From Isoetes taiwanensis (Eukaryota; Streptophyta; Lycopodiopsida; Isoetales; Isoetaceae), in NCBI GenBank assembly GCA_021234155.1, contig JAJEKV010000278.1, forward strand, positions 62,001 through 126,000: 64,000 bases of DNA, in the 5' to 3' direction. This document shows, one piece after another, positions 55,540 to 64,000 of this stretch (its first letter is position 1; each line of letters opens with the position of its first letter). The translations under genes were made by a program, and so were the position numbers. The notes below the pieces were generated by a model that saw only the letters and a program-made list of their open reading frames with translations, was not told the DNA's origin and did no database searches.

Positions 55540-57319
55540 GATATGATCCCAAAGACGTCGCACGGATCTTTGTGCTCAATGTCACATGTAACGGCCGGCC
55601 GGGCCGACCAACTCAAAGATATCGCGGTCGAATTTGATCATATTTGGGCAACTTTGAAGGGTATGAGATTCATCCTCAATGACTCCCATTTGGCAAAGAT
55701 TGGACAGAGCACCGCCCCTGGCGTGGCTCACCAATCCATCGGCACTGTCTCAATTCAAAGATGATGTGCCCTCGTGCGAATGGAGGCAATGAGTCACGCA
55801 CCTTTTCATGGGCAAGTGGGTACGCAGTAGCATTGCGGGCCTCGTTCCAATGTGGGATTTATGTGGGCCGGTAGTGTCTTTGTCTTGACTGTTCAAGGGC
55901 ATTGGCATCCCAAAGCTTGCCGAGGAAGCAATCGCCAAGATATTGCCTCAAGCTATGGCGATCTGCCTCTGTTTGCACATGTATGCACCTCGTGTTCTCG
56001 CACATTCCATCTAGCCAACCATTGAGCTCTCTTTTCCCTCCAAAGAGGCCTTGAGGGCGCCGCGGCTCCATTGCCATGATATAAGCTAGTTTAGGGAGAC
56101 GAGCATCGCCCATATTGACCACCTTCGAAAATAGACAATGTGGCGATCAAGGGGGCCTCCTCAAGAGGCAAGAATCCTGTCTCCTGCAAGAGAATTTGAT
56201 ATGGGACTGTGGACTTCACCCCTAGTGCTCGTACTAAGAAGGCTTTTCGGACTGCTCCAAGTCATTCCAAGTAGCAAGTGATACTACCGGGCCCCATAAT
56301 TCCACCCCCAGATAAAAGGACAGGGCTCCACTAAGACCTTGAACAGGCGTGGATGATGGGCCCAATCATACAATTCCGCTCTATGACTATTGTTTTGCAT
56401 TGCATATAGTGCCTTCCACTGCTTGATCACACTCGAAGCCGTATGGATGTGTCCCAATTGCATAGTAGAAGGAAACTCCACTCCCAAATATTTGTATGTG
56501 GATGCAACTTCCACATTTTGGCCTCGGTGAATCGAAGGAGGGGGCCCTCGGTGACGCGGAAGATGATATGAAAACCACCTTAGTCTTGGCAAGGTTGACG
56601 CCGCATATCGATCGCCGCCATGTAATGTGTCTAGGGCATCGAGATGTCGTTGCATGTCTGCTGGTGTGTAAGCTAGGAGGTCTACATCATCGGCATATAT
56701 TAAGCTGTCGATGATCTCGATAGAGAAGGTGAGCTCCATCGCCCCCATTATCGGCAAAGCCAGCTCTCCAATTGATCAATGTAAAGCCCAAACAATGTTG
56801 GGGAGAGAGGGCATCCCCGACGAACCCCGATCATCGCTATCAAATGGTTGGCTTGTCCGCCGCAACCCGACCCGAGCATCTTTCAGATAGCTCGTATTAA
56901 TCGTGATTCTCGCAAATCTCTGAGGAACCCCACCAAGGCAGCCTTGCCCATAGTTTTTCCCGAGGCACGGTGTCAAACGCCTTCGCAGAAAATCCACAAA
57001 GCAACAATATAGATCCCGACGGCGGTTCCCGCTGTCTTCAATCGAGAGTTCGCGAACGGAAGATGTGGTCAATGGTTGAGTGCCGGTCCGAATCCCCGCC
57101 CGGGTGAGGGCCCGCACCTCACGCCTCCCGACCCTCGTCACCGCCGCCGAGAATCCCAAGCAAGCAATTTTGCAAAACACCGAACTGACCATGATTGTTC
57201 GATAATTGGTCGGGCAAAGGTGTGGGTCACCCGCCTTATATATGGGAACAACTCGCTATTGGTCCACTCATGGGCGGAAACCTTCCTGTAATGCCTTGTT
57301 GAACAAGGCGGTCAGCACT
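55540..57319 (-). pseudogene. LINE reverse transcriptase, degenerate
   Basis: On the minus strand: ARVGLRRTSQPFDSDDRGSS, SGMPSLPNIVWALH (57192-56776, RT palm start with CFVDFLRR), then SLIYADDVDLLAYTPADMQR and HLDALDTLHGGDR (56757-56600), YKYLGVEFPSTMQLGHIHTA and KALYAMQNNSHRAELYDWAH (about 56500-56380). 56122-55859 is the later region. The order and words (YADDV-LL, Y-YLG, ALYAMQ) match the LINE at 40657-42372, so it is the same family. It has many stops and shifts and is cut at its 5' side by the LTR at 57320. Confidence 0.82.
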
Positions 57320-58980
57320 TGTGACGCTCCCTGAACATATACGACCCTCGGCCGTATACATACGGGGACTTTCCCCTCCCATGGCGACCAACCCGCCATG
57401 AGCAGGGCCCTCCGTCTATTTCGGGCCATCTATAATATGATGCCCGAAAGAAGGACACGGCGGGGTCATTCGCCCCCTTCAATGGGGCTCCTACGTCGCG
57501 GAAGCGTGAATACAAGGATTAGCACACAGCATAAATCACATATAAATAACCACCACGAAGGGTGGCGCATCCATCCAAATACCAACGGCAAAGAATATGC
57601 ATCTAAACCTAAGAAAACACCCCGAACCCATGGTTCTACCCCGGCTCAGACTCCAGTGAGGATCGACCGACGGCTAGGTCTCAAGAGATCGCCAGACCAG
57701 AATCTTGACATGGCGTTGGCTGGCATAGAACATTGGCTAGGGTTGTCCACTCCATCCGCCCCTCCTGTGCACACTTTGCAGATGAGTCGAATCATGCTAT
57801 GGCATCGCTATAGCCTTCCGGACACGCAGACTCAAGGTATCACCCTTCGAGCCTACTACAGGGTTCATGAAGCCGGTCCCGATGAGGCAGGTGGGAAGCC
57901 GCCCCTTCCAGGATCACAGTGGTTCCATGGGTGGACTAGAGAATACGTGCCGCATCAGCGACCCCCGCATCCGTACCCGACTTACTCGCCCTAAATCTAC
58001 TCAAAGTACAGGATGCCCCATGCGGGTCACACCTCTGTACCCAGGGAGTGTCAGACCCATACCCGGCCTGGATCGCGCCTAGCTCACTGGCCGGCTATTA
58101 GGCCTAGTCCACTGTAGGAGTCTCAGGAGCCTTTTATGTTCGTGCAAGACCCCACCCCCACTTCACCACTATGTCCCTTGTTTGGTGCTAAGCCATTCCA
58201 TAGCATCCACGACTCGGTGGGCTCTTGTGCACAGGCCGCATCTAATGGGAATATTACAGGGCTCTATCTAGGAGCATACTATCATACATGAGCTCGGAGG
58301 TCTCTACCCCCCTTAGTTCCCCCATTTCCAGAGTGATACTATGCAAAGAACTATCAATCCATCCTTTAAGAGCAAAACCAGAATCAGAATATAAAGAGAA
58401 CTTACCTTTACAACCAAGGGTTAGCTCCTACGAGTAAAACACAGAGAGAACAGACAAAACAACACAACATGTGCCCAAAAGGGGCGCTACCCTAGAATAT
58501 CAGCCTATACTAGCCACCTACCCGAGTTCCTGCTGGACCCGTTATCGTTGGGCGCTTCCATCTTCTTGGGACTTGACGTTTAGCTCTGGCTACACAGGTA
58601 CGTGCTAGGCAAGGGTGGCGCCGGCTTTGGCAAAGGTAGGTAGGCGCTCAGCTCCTCAAAGGTGGCGCTCCACTCCTCCTGGTCGATTATGGCTGATATG
58701 GGGGTAGTGATCCACCTTGATGCCTCCAATTAGCATCACCATGTTAGCCAATCGATTTTGGCCAAGTGGCACCTTCCCAAACCATAATTAACTTAATTAT
58801 CCCTTTTACATATTAATTCCTTAATTATAGGTTATTATCCTTAATAATTAAATTAGCATAGCTAATTTAATCCCTTTTAGGTCAACCCCCTAGGTTACCA
58901 TACCCCATGGTAGCGTATCTATACTGGGTGACGTGTCAATATATTTATACGTATACCGTATAAATACTTGGAACGTCACA
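57320..58980 (-). mobile_element. 3' LTR of chromovirus (about 1.66 kb)
   Basis: On the minus strand it runs from TGTGACGTTCCAAGTATTTA (58980) to GAGCGTCACA (57320), with ATATATTTATACGTATACCG-type TATA sequence close to its start. A polypurine tract sits directly before it, and the pol gene lies upstream on the same strand. It shares blocks with the LTR at 39121-40656. The partner 5' LTR is beyond 64000. Confidence 0.9.
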
Positions 58981-58999
58981 TTCTCCCCTCCTTAGAATT
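58981..58999 (-). promoter_or_regulatory. polypurine tract
   Basis: Minus strand AATTCTAAGGAGGGGAGAA directly before the TGTGAC start of the 3' LTR; primes plus-strand DNA synthesis in Ty3/gypsy elements. Confidence 0.88.
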
Positions 59000-59590
59000 A
59001 ATGCTGTCCTCAGCATTGGAGTTAGATACAAATGCAGTAAATGAGATTATGAAGGAAGGTAATTCCTTATTTCCGAAAGTAATATATTAAAACCGCAAAG
59101 TTTAAAACAGTTTAAGCACCGAAGTGCAGTTCACATGATTATCATAAGCAACAAGTTCAAGGACCGAAGTCGAATATCAAATAACAGTGTAACAAGAAGG
59201 AACTACATGTAAACACAATGAAAACTGGAAAAGTCGGGCCATCAGCAACCCTCTATACATGGGCAGGTCACGTCTTTCGCCAATCGGGCCCGCACATGTG
59301 AATATATCGGTTTATATAGATAAAATAATTAGGTTGTGGTTGAAGGGTCCACCCCTATAAGAAATAAAAGAAAATTTATCTACAAGGAACCTATCATGCC
59401 TATGGTTCGCAATTCATTCTTGGCGTAAGGAATGGGCAAGTTCCTATTATAGCCAAGATGAATGCGGCTATGAACTACATGCTTTACAAGCGATTCATGG
59501 TCGTGTCCACATTGACATTCACCACGTCCTAAGGAACACAAAGGTGATCCCATCATCGGTAAGTGTTGTTAACTACGATGCATCTACCCC
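59000..59590 (-). other. untranslated 3' part of chromovirus
   Basis: Between the chromodomain end and the polypurine tract. No ORF recognised. Confidence 0.5.
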
Positions 59591-59591
59591 T

Positions 59592-60870
59592 CTACATATT
59601 CTCGTGAATCAAGTCTTCAAGCTTACCACGGGGCGGGTTGATAGCATCGTTGATGGTCTTGACCTTGAGATTCGCGCGCATAAAATCTGGATAATGCTTC
59701 TCAAGGTGCGTTTCCATCACCCATGTAGCATCCTCCACAGGCAAGTGCTTCCACTTGACCGGTGTATTGCAACTTTTGAGTCCTCCGAAGTCCGTTTTAT
59801 AGGCCCGGTCAAGGAGAGCTTCGTGCGGTATCTCGAAGCTGCTCCCTCTGTCATTTCGAGGAGGGTTGGGGTTTCCAAAACCTCCTCCGGATCGTGGGTG
59901 TGTTGTTTTGGAAGACTCACGTGGAAGACCTTGTGGATCTTCAAGCGGCGAGATCCAAGCGATATGCCTCGTTCTCCAATACATTTCGGTAATTTTGAAT
60001 GGTCCCGCCCATCCGGGCGCTTAACTTCTTCGCTAGCTTACCAATTTTAAGCTTGGCTTGTTTTACCTTGATTTTAAGCCAAACCGATTCGCCCACTTGA
60101 AAGATTCGTGGGGTTACGTGGTTTATCCGCTACACTTTTTTCGGCGGCCGTCGTGCGCCTAACAAGTAACTACGAACTTCTTCAACTAAGGCCTGCATTT
60201 CCAAAAGGAGCTGTTGGGAGACCTCCACTTTAGAAACAGGGGTTATGCGTGTGTGCGGAATAAGGCATTGATAACCATAGTTTATCATGAAAGGAGACAT
60301 TTCGAAGACTCTCGTTTCATCAAGTTATAGGCAAACTCAACAAGATAAATATAGTTGACCCATTGGGATTGCTTACTCCACACATAACTTCGTAGCATAT
60401 CCTCTATAATCCGATTGGTAATGCTCGGCCCGACCATCCGTCTCGAGGATGATAAGTCGTACTCATAGCAAGCTTGGTCGGATGGTGGTGAAGAAATCCT
60501 TCCGTAATGCACTTACAAATTTGGGATCTCGTGGGATACAATGACCCGTGGCATTCCGTGCAACCTCGAAGATCTCCTTTGCAAAAAGCGAGCAAGATCG
60601 GCGCGTGTCCGTGGTACGACATGGCAAGAAATGAGCCATTTTCGACAATTTGTCGACTACAACCATTAACGCATCATATCCACGAGAGTACGTGGAAGGC
60701 CCACAATGAAATCCATGGTTATCACTTCCCACTTAGCGTTGGGCACATCCAAAGGTTGCAATTCTCCGAGTCCTTAATTGTTACGCCGCTTTGGTGCGGC
60801 TGACACACTTGACTTTGCTTAATGTACTGGCAATGTCCTTCTTCATCGAAGGCCAAAATAACTGGAGCGG
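59592..60870 (-). pseudogene. Ty3/gypsy integrase with chromodomain, frame-broken
   Basis: Core pieces: RGYDALMVVVDKLSKMAHFL (about 60700), DPKFVSALRKDFF (about 60500), MSTTYHPRDGWSG and NRIIEDMLRSYVWSKQSQW (about 60460-60380). The C-terminal landmark KVFHVSLPKQ lies near 59930, and the chromodomain at about 59830-59690 reads VKWKHLPVEDATWVMETHLE with KHYPDF. Integrase inserts the element DNA; in chromoviruses the chromodomain steers insertion toward chromatin carrying particular histone H3 marks. At least four frame changes make this copy inactive. It follows RT-RNase H in the normal gypsy order. Confidence 0.88.
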
Positions 60871-60907
60871 ATCTTAAAGTAGGTTTTCATAAAACCCGCG
60901 ATGTCCA

Positions 60908-62329
60908 CTATAGAATTTTGTTGTGCGTGTCATGGAGGATTAACTTACGCACTCCGAAGTGAGGAGGTACACACAACTTGTCCTTGTGATACAACAAATT
61001 GCCCTCTTTCTTATATGAACGGAAAGCTTTGCGTTCTTTATCTGTGCGTGCCTCCTTACTCAAACTAGCCCAGATTTCACAGAACTCAGGATCCGTGGCC
61101 AAAGTCTGTTCTATCTGTTTGCCAAACTTACTTGTGAGTGTCGAAATTGCATTACAATGAGTCCGGGTTACCAAGGGATGGCGTGATAATGCATCCGCAA
61201 CCACATTGTGCTTTCCAGGCTTATACATGATCTCAAAATCATATTCCTCGAGAAATTCCATCCATCTCCTCTGACGGAGGTTGAGATTGGGTTGGGTGGT
61301 TAAATATCGGAGACTTTGGTGATCTGTGTCCAACTGGAATCTTCTACCAAGGAGGTAGTGTCTCCATATTCGCAAAGCGCGAACAACAGCTAGCAATTCC
61401 TGGTCATGGGTAGGATACCGCTGTTCTGTCTCATTCATCTTCTTTGAATCATAAGCAATAACCCTCCCCTCCTGCATTAGGACTCCACCAGTGGCAATTT
61501 TGCTGGCATCTGTGGCCACTAGTTTATCCTTATCAGGATCGGGCAATGTGAGAACTAGTGCTGACGTTAAGGCATCTTTAAGCTGCTGGAAACTTCCCTG
61601 AACCTTTGCCTTCCAGTGCTCCATCCAATCCTTCACCTTCTCATGCTTTGTAAGATTTGTAAGAGGTGCTGCAATCTTTGCAAAATCCTTAACAAATTTC
61701 CGATAATATCCGGCCAATCCTAAGAAACTTCGGACCTCGGAAACATTACCTGGAATAGGCCATTCCCTTACTGCCTCTATCTTTGCTGGATCTGTCGCAA
61801 TGCCCTCTGCTGAAATGATATGTCCCAAATAATCCACTTTGGGAGTGGCAAACTTGCATTTAGAGAACTTGGCAAAGAGCTGATGACGTCTTAGCTTTTC
61901 TAGGGCCAACCGAAGATGTTTCTCATGCTCCTCCAGGGTTTTACTATAGATGAGAATGTCGTCAAAGAAAATAACAACAAAATCATCCAAGTATTGTCGG
62001 AAGACATCATTCATCAGTCGCATGAAAGTTGCTGGGGCATTAGTTAATCCAAAAGGCATAACTGTAAACTCATAATGCCCATATCTCGTGCGAAAAGCAG
62101 ATTTATAGATGTCCTCTTCTTTAATCCTTATCTGATGATATCCGGAGCGTAAGTCAATCTTTGAAAAATACTTGGCCCCTTGCAACTGGTCCATTAGGTC
62201 ATCTGCCCTAGGCAAAGCATATCGATTCTTGATGGTATATTTATTAAGCTGCCTATAATCAATACACATCCTCAAGGAGCCATCCTTTTTCTTAACAAAA
62301 GGATAGGAGCGCCAAAAAGGCGCAAACAC
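60908..62329 (-). CDS. Ty3/gypsy reverse transcriptase - RNase H
   Basis: An open frame of 473 codons. RT motifs run in order: [60 protein letters not shown] and [20 protein letters not shown] (the catalytic pair is in FFDD, where most gypsy RTs have Y-DD). [14 protein letters not shown] and [20 protein letters not shown] follow. RNase [61 protein letters not shown], ending [19 protein letters not shown] zinc-finger-like integrase start ([20 protein letters not shown]) closes the frame. It copies element RNA into DNA and removes the RNA strand. Uninterrupted here, although flanking pol parts are broken. Confidence 0.95.
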   Translation of the reverse strand: MFAPFWRSYPFVKKKDGSLRMCIDYRQLNKYTIKNRYALPRADDLMDQLQGAKYFSKIDLRSGYHQIRIKEEDIYKSAFRTRYGHYEFTVMPFGLTNAPATFMRLMNDVFRQYLDDFVVIFFDDILIYSKTLEEHEKHLRLALEKLRRHQLFAKFSKCKFATPKVDYLGHIISAEGIATDPAKIEAVREWPIPGNVSEVRSFLGLAGYYRKFVKDFAKIAAPLTNLTKHEKVKDWMEHWKAKVQGSFQQLKDALTSALVLTLPDPDKDKLVATDASKIATGGVLMQEGRVIAYDSKKMNETEQRYPTHDQELLAVVRALRIWRHYLLGRRFQLDTDHQSLRYLTTQPNLNLRQRRWMEFLEEYDFEIMYKPGKHNVVADALSRHPLVTRTHCNAISTLTSKFGKQIEQTLATDPEFCEIWASLSKEARTDKERKAFRSYKKEGNLLYHKDKLCVPPHFGVRKLILHDTHNKIL

Positions 62330-62349
62330 TAGGCGAATGAAACCTAGGT

Positions 62350-63228
62350 TTAGTAACTCCTGGAGTTGCTTCTTAAGCTCGCCAACTCGGGGGACTCATA
62401 CGGTGACGGGGCCTTACCGGTAGGCTTAGTACACGGTTCCAAAACTATCTCACATTCTACTCCTCTAAAAGGAGGAAGCTTCGGATCTCGCCCGAAAAAG
62501 ATCGCTAAATTCCTGAGAAGATTGGCAATCCCTTCCGGCAAGGTATCAACTACTTGCTTCTGCTTGGCATCTGATTCAATGGAGGCAAGTCTAATAATGC
62601 AAAGCAACTTATCTTTACGTATAGCCTTATCTAACTGCCTGATGGTGATAGACTGCATAATGGGATTTAAGGAGTCACCTTTTATAGTTACGCGGGCTCC
62701 GTTAGCGGCGTTGAAGGTAACTTCCCGTTTCTCGCAATCTATATTGGCTTTTGCAGATGCCAAGAATTCCATACCAACAATAAGATCATATTTGCCAATA
62801 TCCATTAATTCGGCACCCAATGCAACTGGTGCACCTGGCAGCTGCATCTTAAGGTTAATGCGACGGCCATGCGTGTGTCTGATCTTACCACTGGCTAAAG
62901 TGACAGGCTTCGGTCGAGATCTCAAAGTCTCAAGCCGCAATACCTGGGCCATTCTAGGAGAAGCAAAATTATGTGTACTACCCGTATCCATCAGAATTAT
63001 AAAAGGTTTGCTGTCTACTTGACCTATGGTGGAAATAACGGCAGGCTGACTTTCAGCATTGCCGGTTTCAATAGCTGCAAGGATATGGGACTCACCGTGA
63101 ATGTACTCGGGAGCCTCCTCGTCGACAGGTAGTGTAGACTCCAGATCGTCCCAATCAAGATCGGCCATGGCCAGCTGGGCAGTTTGTGTGACATAAGGGC
63201 AATTCTGCATGTAGTGCCCGGGTCGCAT
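62350..63228 (-). CDS. Ty3/gypsy gag C-terminus and aspartic protease
   Basis: The frame starts within a CCHC zinc knuckle ([14 protein letters not shown], with the first cysteines just upstream at about 63240) that binds element RNA. The protease follows: [20 protein letters not shown], with the active-site DTGS, then [20 protein letters not shown], the second conserved pepsin-like strand. After it come linker residues and [20 protein letters not shown], the usual run-up to RT. A frame break separates it from the RT ORF at about 62335. Confidence 0.92.
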   Translation of the reverse strand: MRPGHYMQNCPYVTQTAQLAMADLDWDDLESTLPVDEEAPEYIHGESHILAAIETGNAESQPAVISTIGQVDSKPFIILMDTGSTHNFASPRMAQVLRLETLRSRPKPVTLASGKIRHTHGRRINLKMQLPGAPVALGAELMDIGKYDLIVGMEFLASAKANIDCEKREVTFNAANGARVTIKGDSLNPIMQSITIRQLDKAIRKDKLLCIIRLASIESDAKQKQVVDTLPEGIANLLRNLAIFFGRDPKLPPFRGVECEIVLEPCTKPTGKAPSPYESPELASLRSNSRSY

Positions 63229-64000
63229 ACACCTGTAACATGCCTTATCTGCGTGGCCCGATCTCGGGCCTCTTTGGGAATAGATTGTAAGAGATTCTGA
63301 ACTTCCTTGCCGACATTATTCGGTTTGTCGGGCATGTTGAAGGTGACTTTCTTTTCCTGGCGGCCGTAAGAGTTCTGCTGAGAGGGCCCCGGACTTGGTG
63401 AGCGGGGTTGGTAAGGTGTGGGCGGCGTGGGCTGCGAGTAGTAAGGGCGGGGGCGGATCATTTGGTTCCTTGGTGTGTCCTCCTCGAGGCTCAATGCTTT
63501 AGCCTCGGCCTACCAGAATCGATTTTTGGGTCTATGGCCTTAACCATTCGTTTAATGGATGGGGCCAATCCTTCAATGTAACCCTCCACGGCTCTCTTTT
63601 CATTCATCCTTGGTACATACTGACCTCAAAGCGCATGAACTCATCGGTGTAGGCGAGGCGACATACCCATTCTGCTCTAACCTGTAAAAGGTCTGAATTT
63701 TCGGCATTTGTGCAAAGACGAGGCACATAATGCGACTTTAAAGGCCTTAGCAAACTTCTTAAACTTGCACCGCTTCGTCCGGATGCTTGGCTCTAGCATA
63801 GCCCTTCCACCAAATCACGGCAGCGGCTCTCGTAAGGTTTGTGGTGGCAACCTTTCATGTATCCTTTTCTCGTCATGCCATAGGACTTCCCAAACTCCTT
63901 CATTTCGTCCAACGGGACTCGTGCATTCAATCCGCCTCTAGATTTCCCATCAACCGGGGCGGTTTCCTATTCTTCCATATACTAGTTATGGTCAGTATCA
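63229..64000 (-). pseudogene. Ty3/gypsy gag, incomplete
   Basis: 63494-63290 reads SQPTPPTPYQPRSPSPGPSQ and KKVTFNMPDKPNN, the proline-rich part of Gag before the zinc knuckle. Upstream, interrupted frames to the window edge hold Gag-like words (KRAVEGYIEGLAPSIKRMVK, LRSVCTKDE). The N-terminus, primer site and 5' LTR are outside the window. Confidence 0.75.

Noticed and set aside
57398-57994. 198-codon plus-strand ORF
   Set aside because: It lies wholly within the LTR on the opposite strand to the element and resembles no protein.

Overview
This is nuclear DNA from a land plant with a large, repeat-dominated genome. Sucrose-phosphate synthase, TMK-type receptor kinase, PLS-type PPR, laccase, PDR-type ABCG transporter and PB1-domain sequences all read as plant proteins, introns are short GT-AG introns, and most of the window is mobile DNA. 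Only one gene looks like a largely intact host gene: a PB1-domain protein at about 45.3-48.1 kb. I cannot name the species or clade.

Layout. 0-3 kb: a decayed MULE-like transposase, a small TIR element and a minisatellite. 3.0 kb: a Helitron 3' end (minus strand) followed by captured TMK kinase and PPR fragments. 6.1-7.5 kb: a broken pogo/Tigger-like transposase. 8.1-12.2 kb: sucrose-phosphate synthase pieces rearranged into an inverted repeat with arms of about 1.4 and 1.5 kb and a spacer of about 80 bp. 14.0-19.8 kb: a Helitron with both ends visible, carrying pieces of EF-1alpha, an ABCG transporter and a laccase, all in its own orientation. 23.2-27.6 kb: a probable third Helitron with an unrecognised multi-exon gene piece and a nested LINE with a 17-bp target-site duplication. 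27.6-29.1 kb: remnant of an LTR element with a tRNA-iMet primer site and two hairpin elements, interrupted by a truncated LINE. 29-34.5 kb: degenerate repeat sequence without recognisable genes, then a Copia gag at 34.5-35.3 kb.

35.4-40.7 kb (minus strand) is the most unusual part. Just inside a 1.5-kb LTR and its primer-binding site lie two promoter-plus-ORF cassettes. Each has two copies of a 65-70 bp hairpin, then a TATA box about 105-120 bp before the ATG. The first ORF begins like the histone H3 tail (ACTKQTARK) and continues into a long acidic then lysine-rich region. Immediately downstream, in a shifted frame, is a clear histone H3 fold. The second cassette encodes an unrecognised acidic protein. 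No polymerase is present. The same LTR family flanks a chromodomain-bearing Ty3/gypsy element (chromovirus) at 57.3-64 kb, which could have supplied the machinery in trans.

40.7-42.4 kb: LINE, 5'-truncated at the LTR. 42.6-44.4 kb: a 1.8-kb foldback. 45.3-48.1 kb: the PB1 gene. 48.8-49.3 kb: a 456-bp MITE. 49.85-51.1 kb: C-terminal exons of a family-1-type glycosyltransferase pseudogene, with a LINE at 51.4-53.9 kb in its upstream intron and a possible signal-anchor exon near 55.1 kb. 55.3-57.3 kb: another degenerate LINE. 57.3-64 kb: chromovirus 3' LTR, integrase with chromodomain, RT-RNase H, protease and gag; the element continues past the window. All calls rest on reading the sequence by eye; no database search was run.
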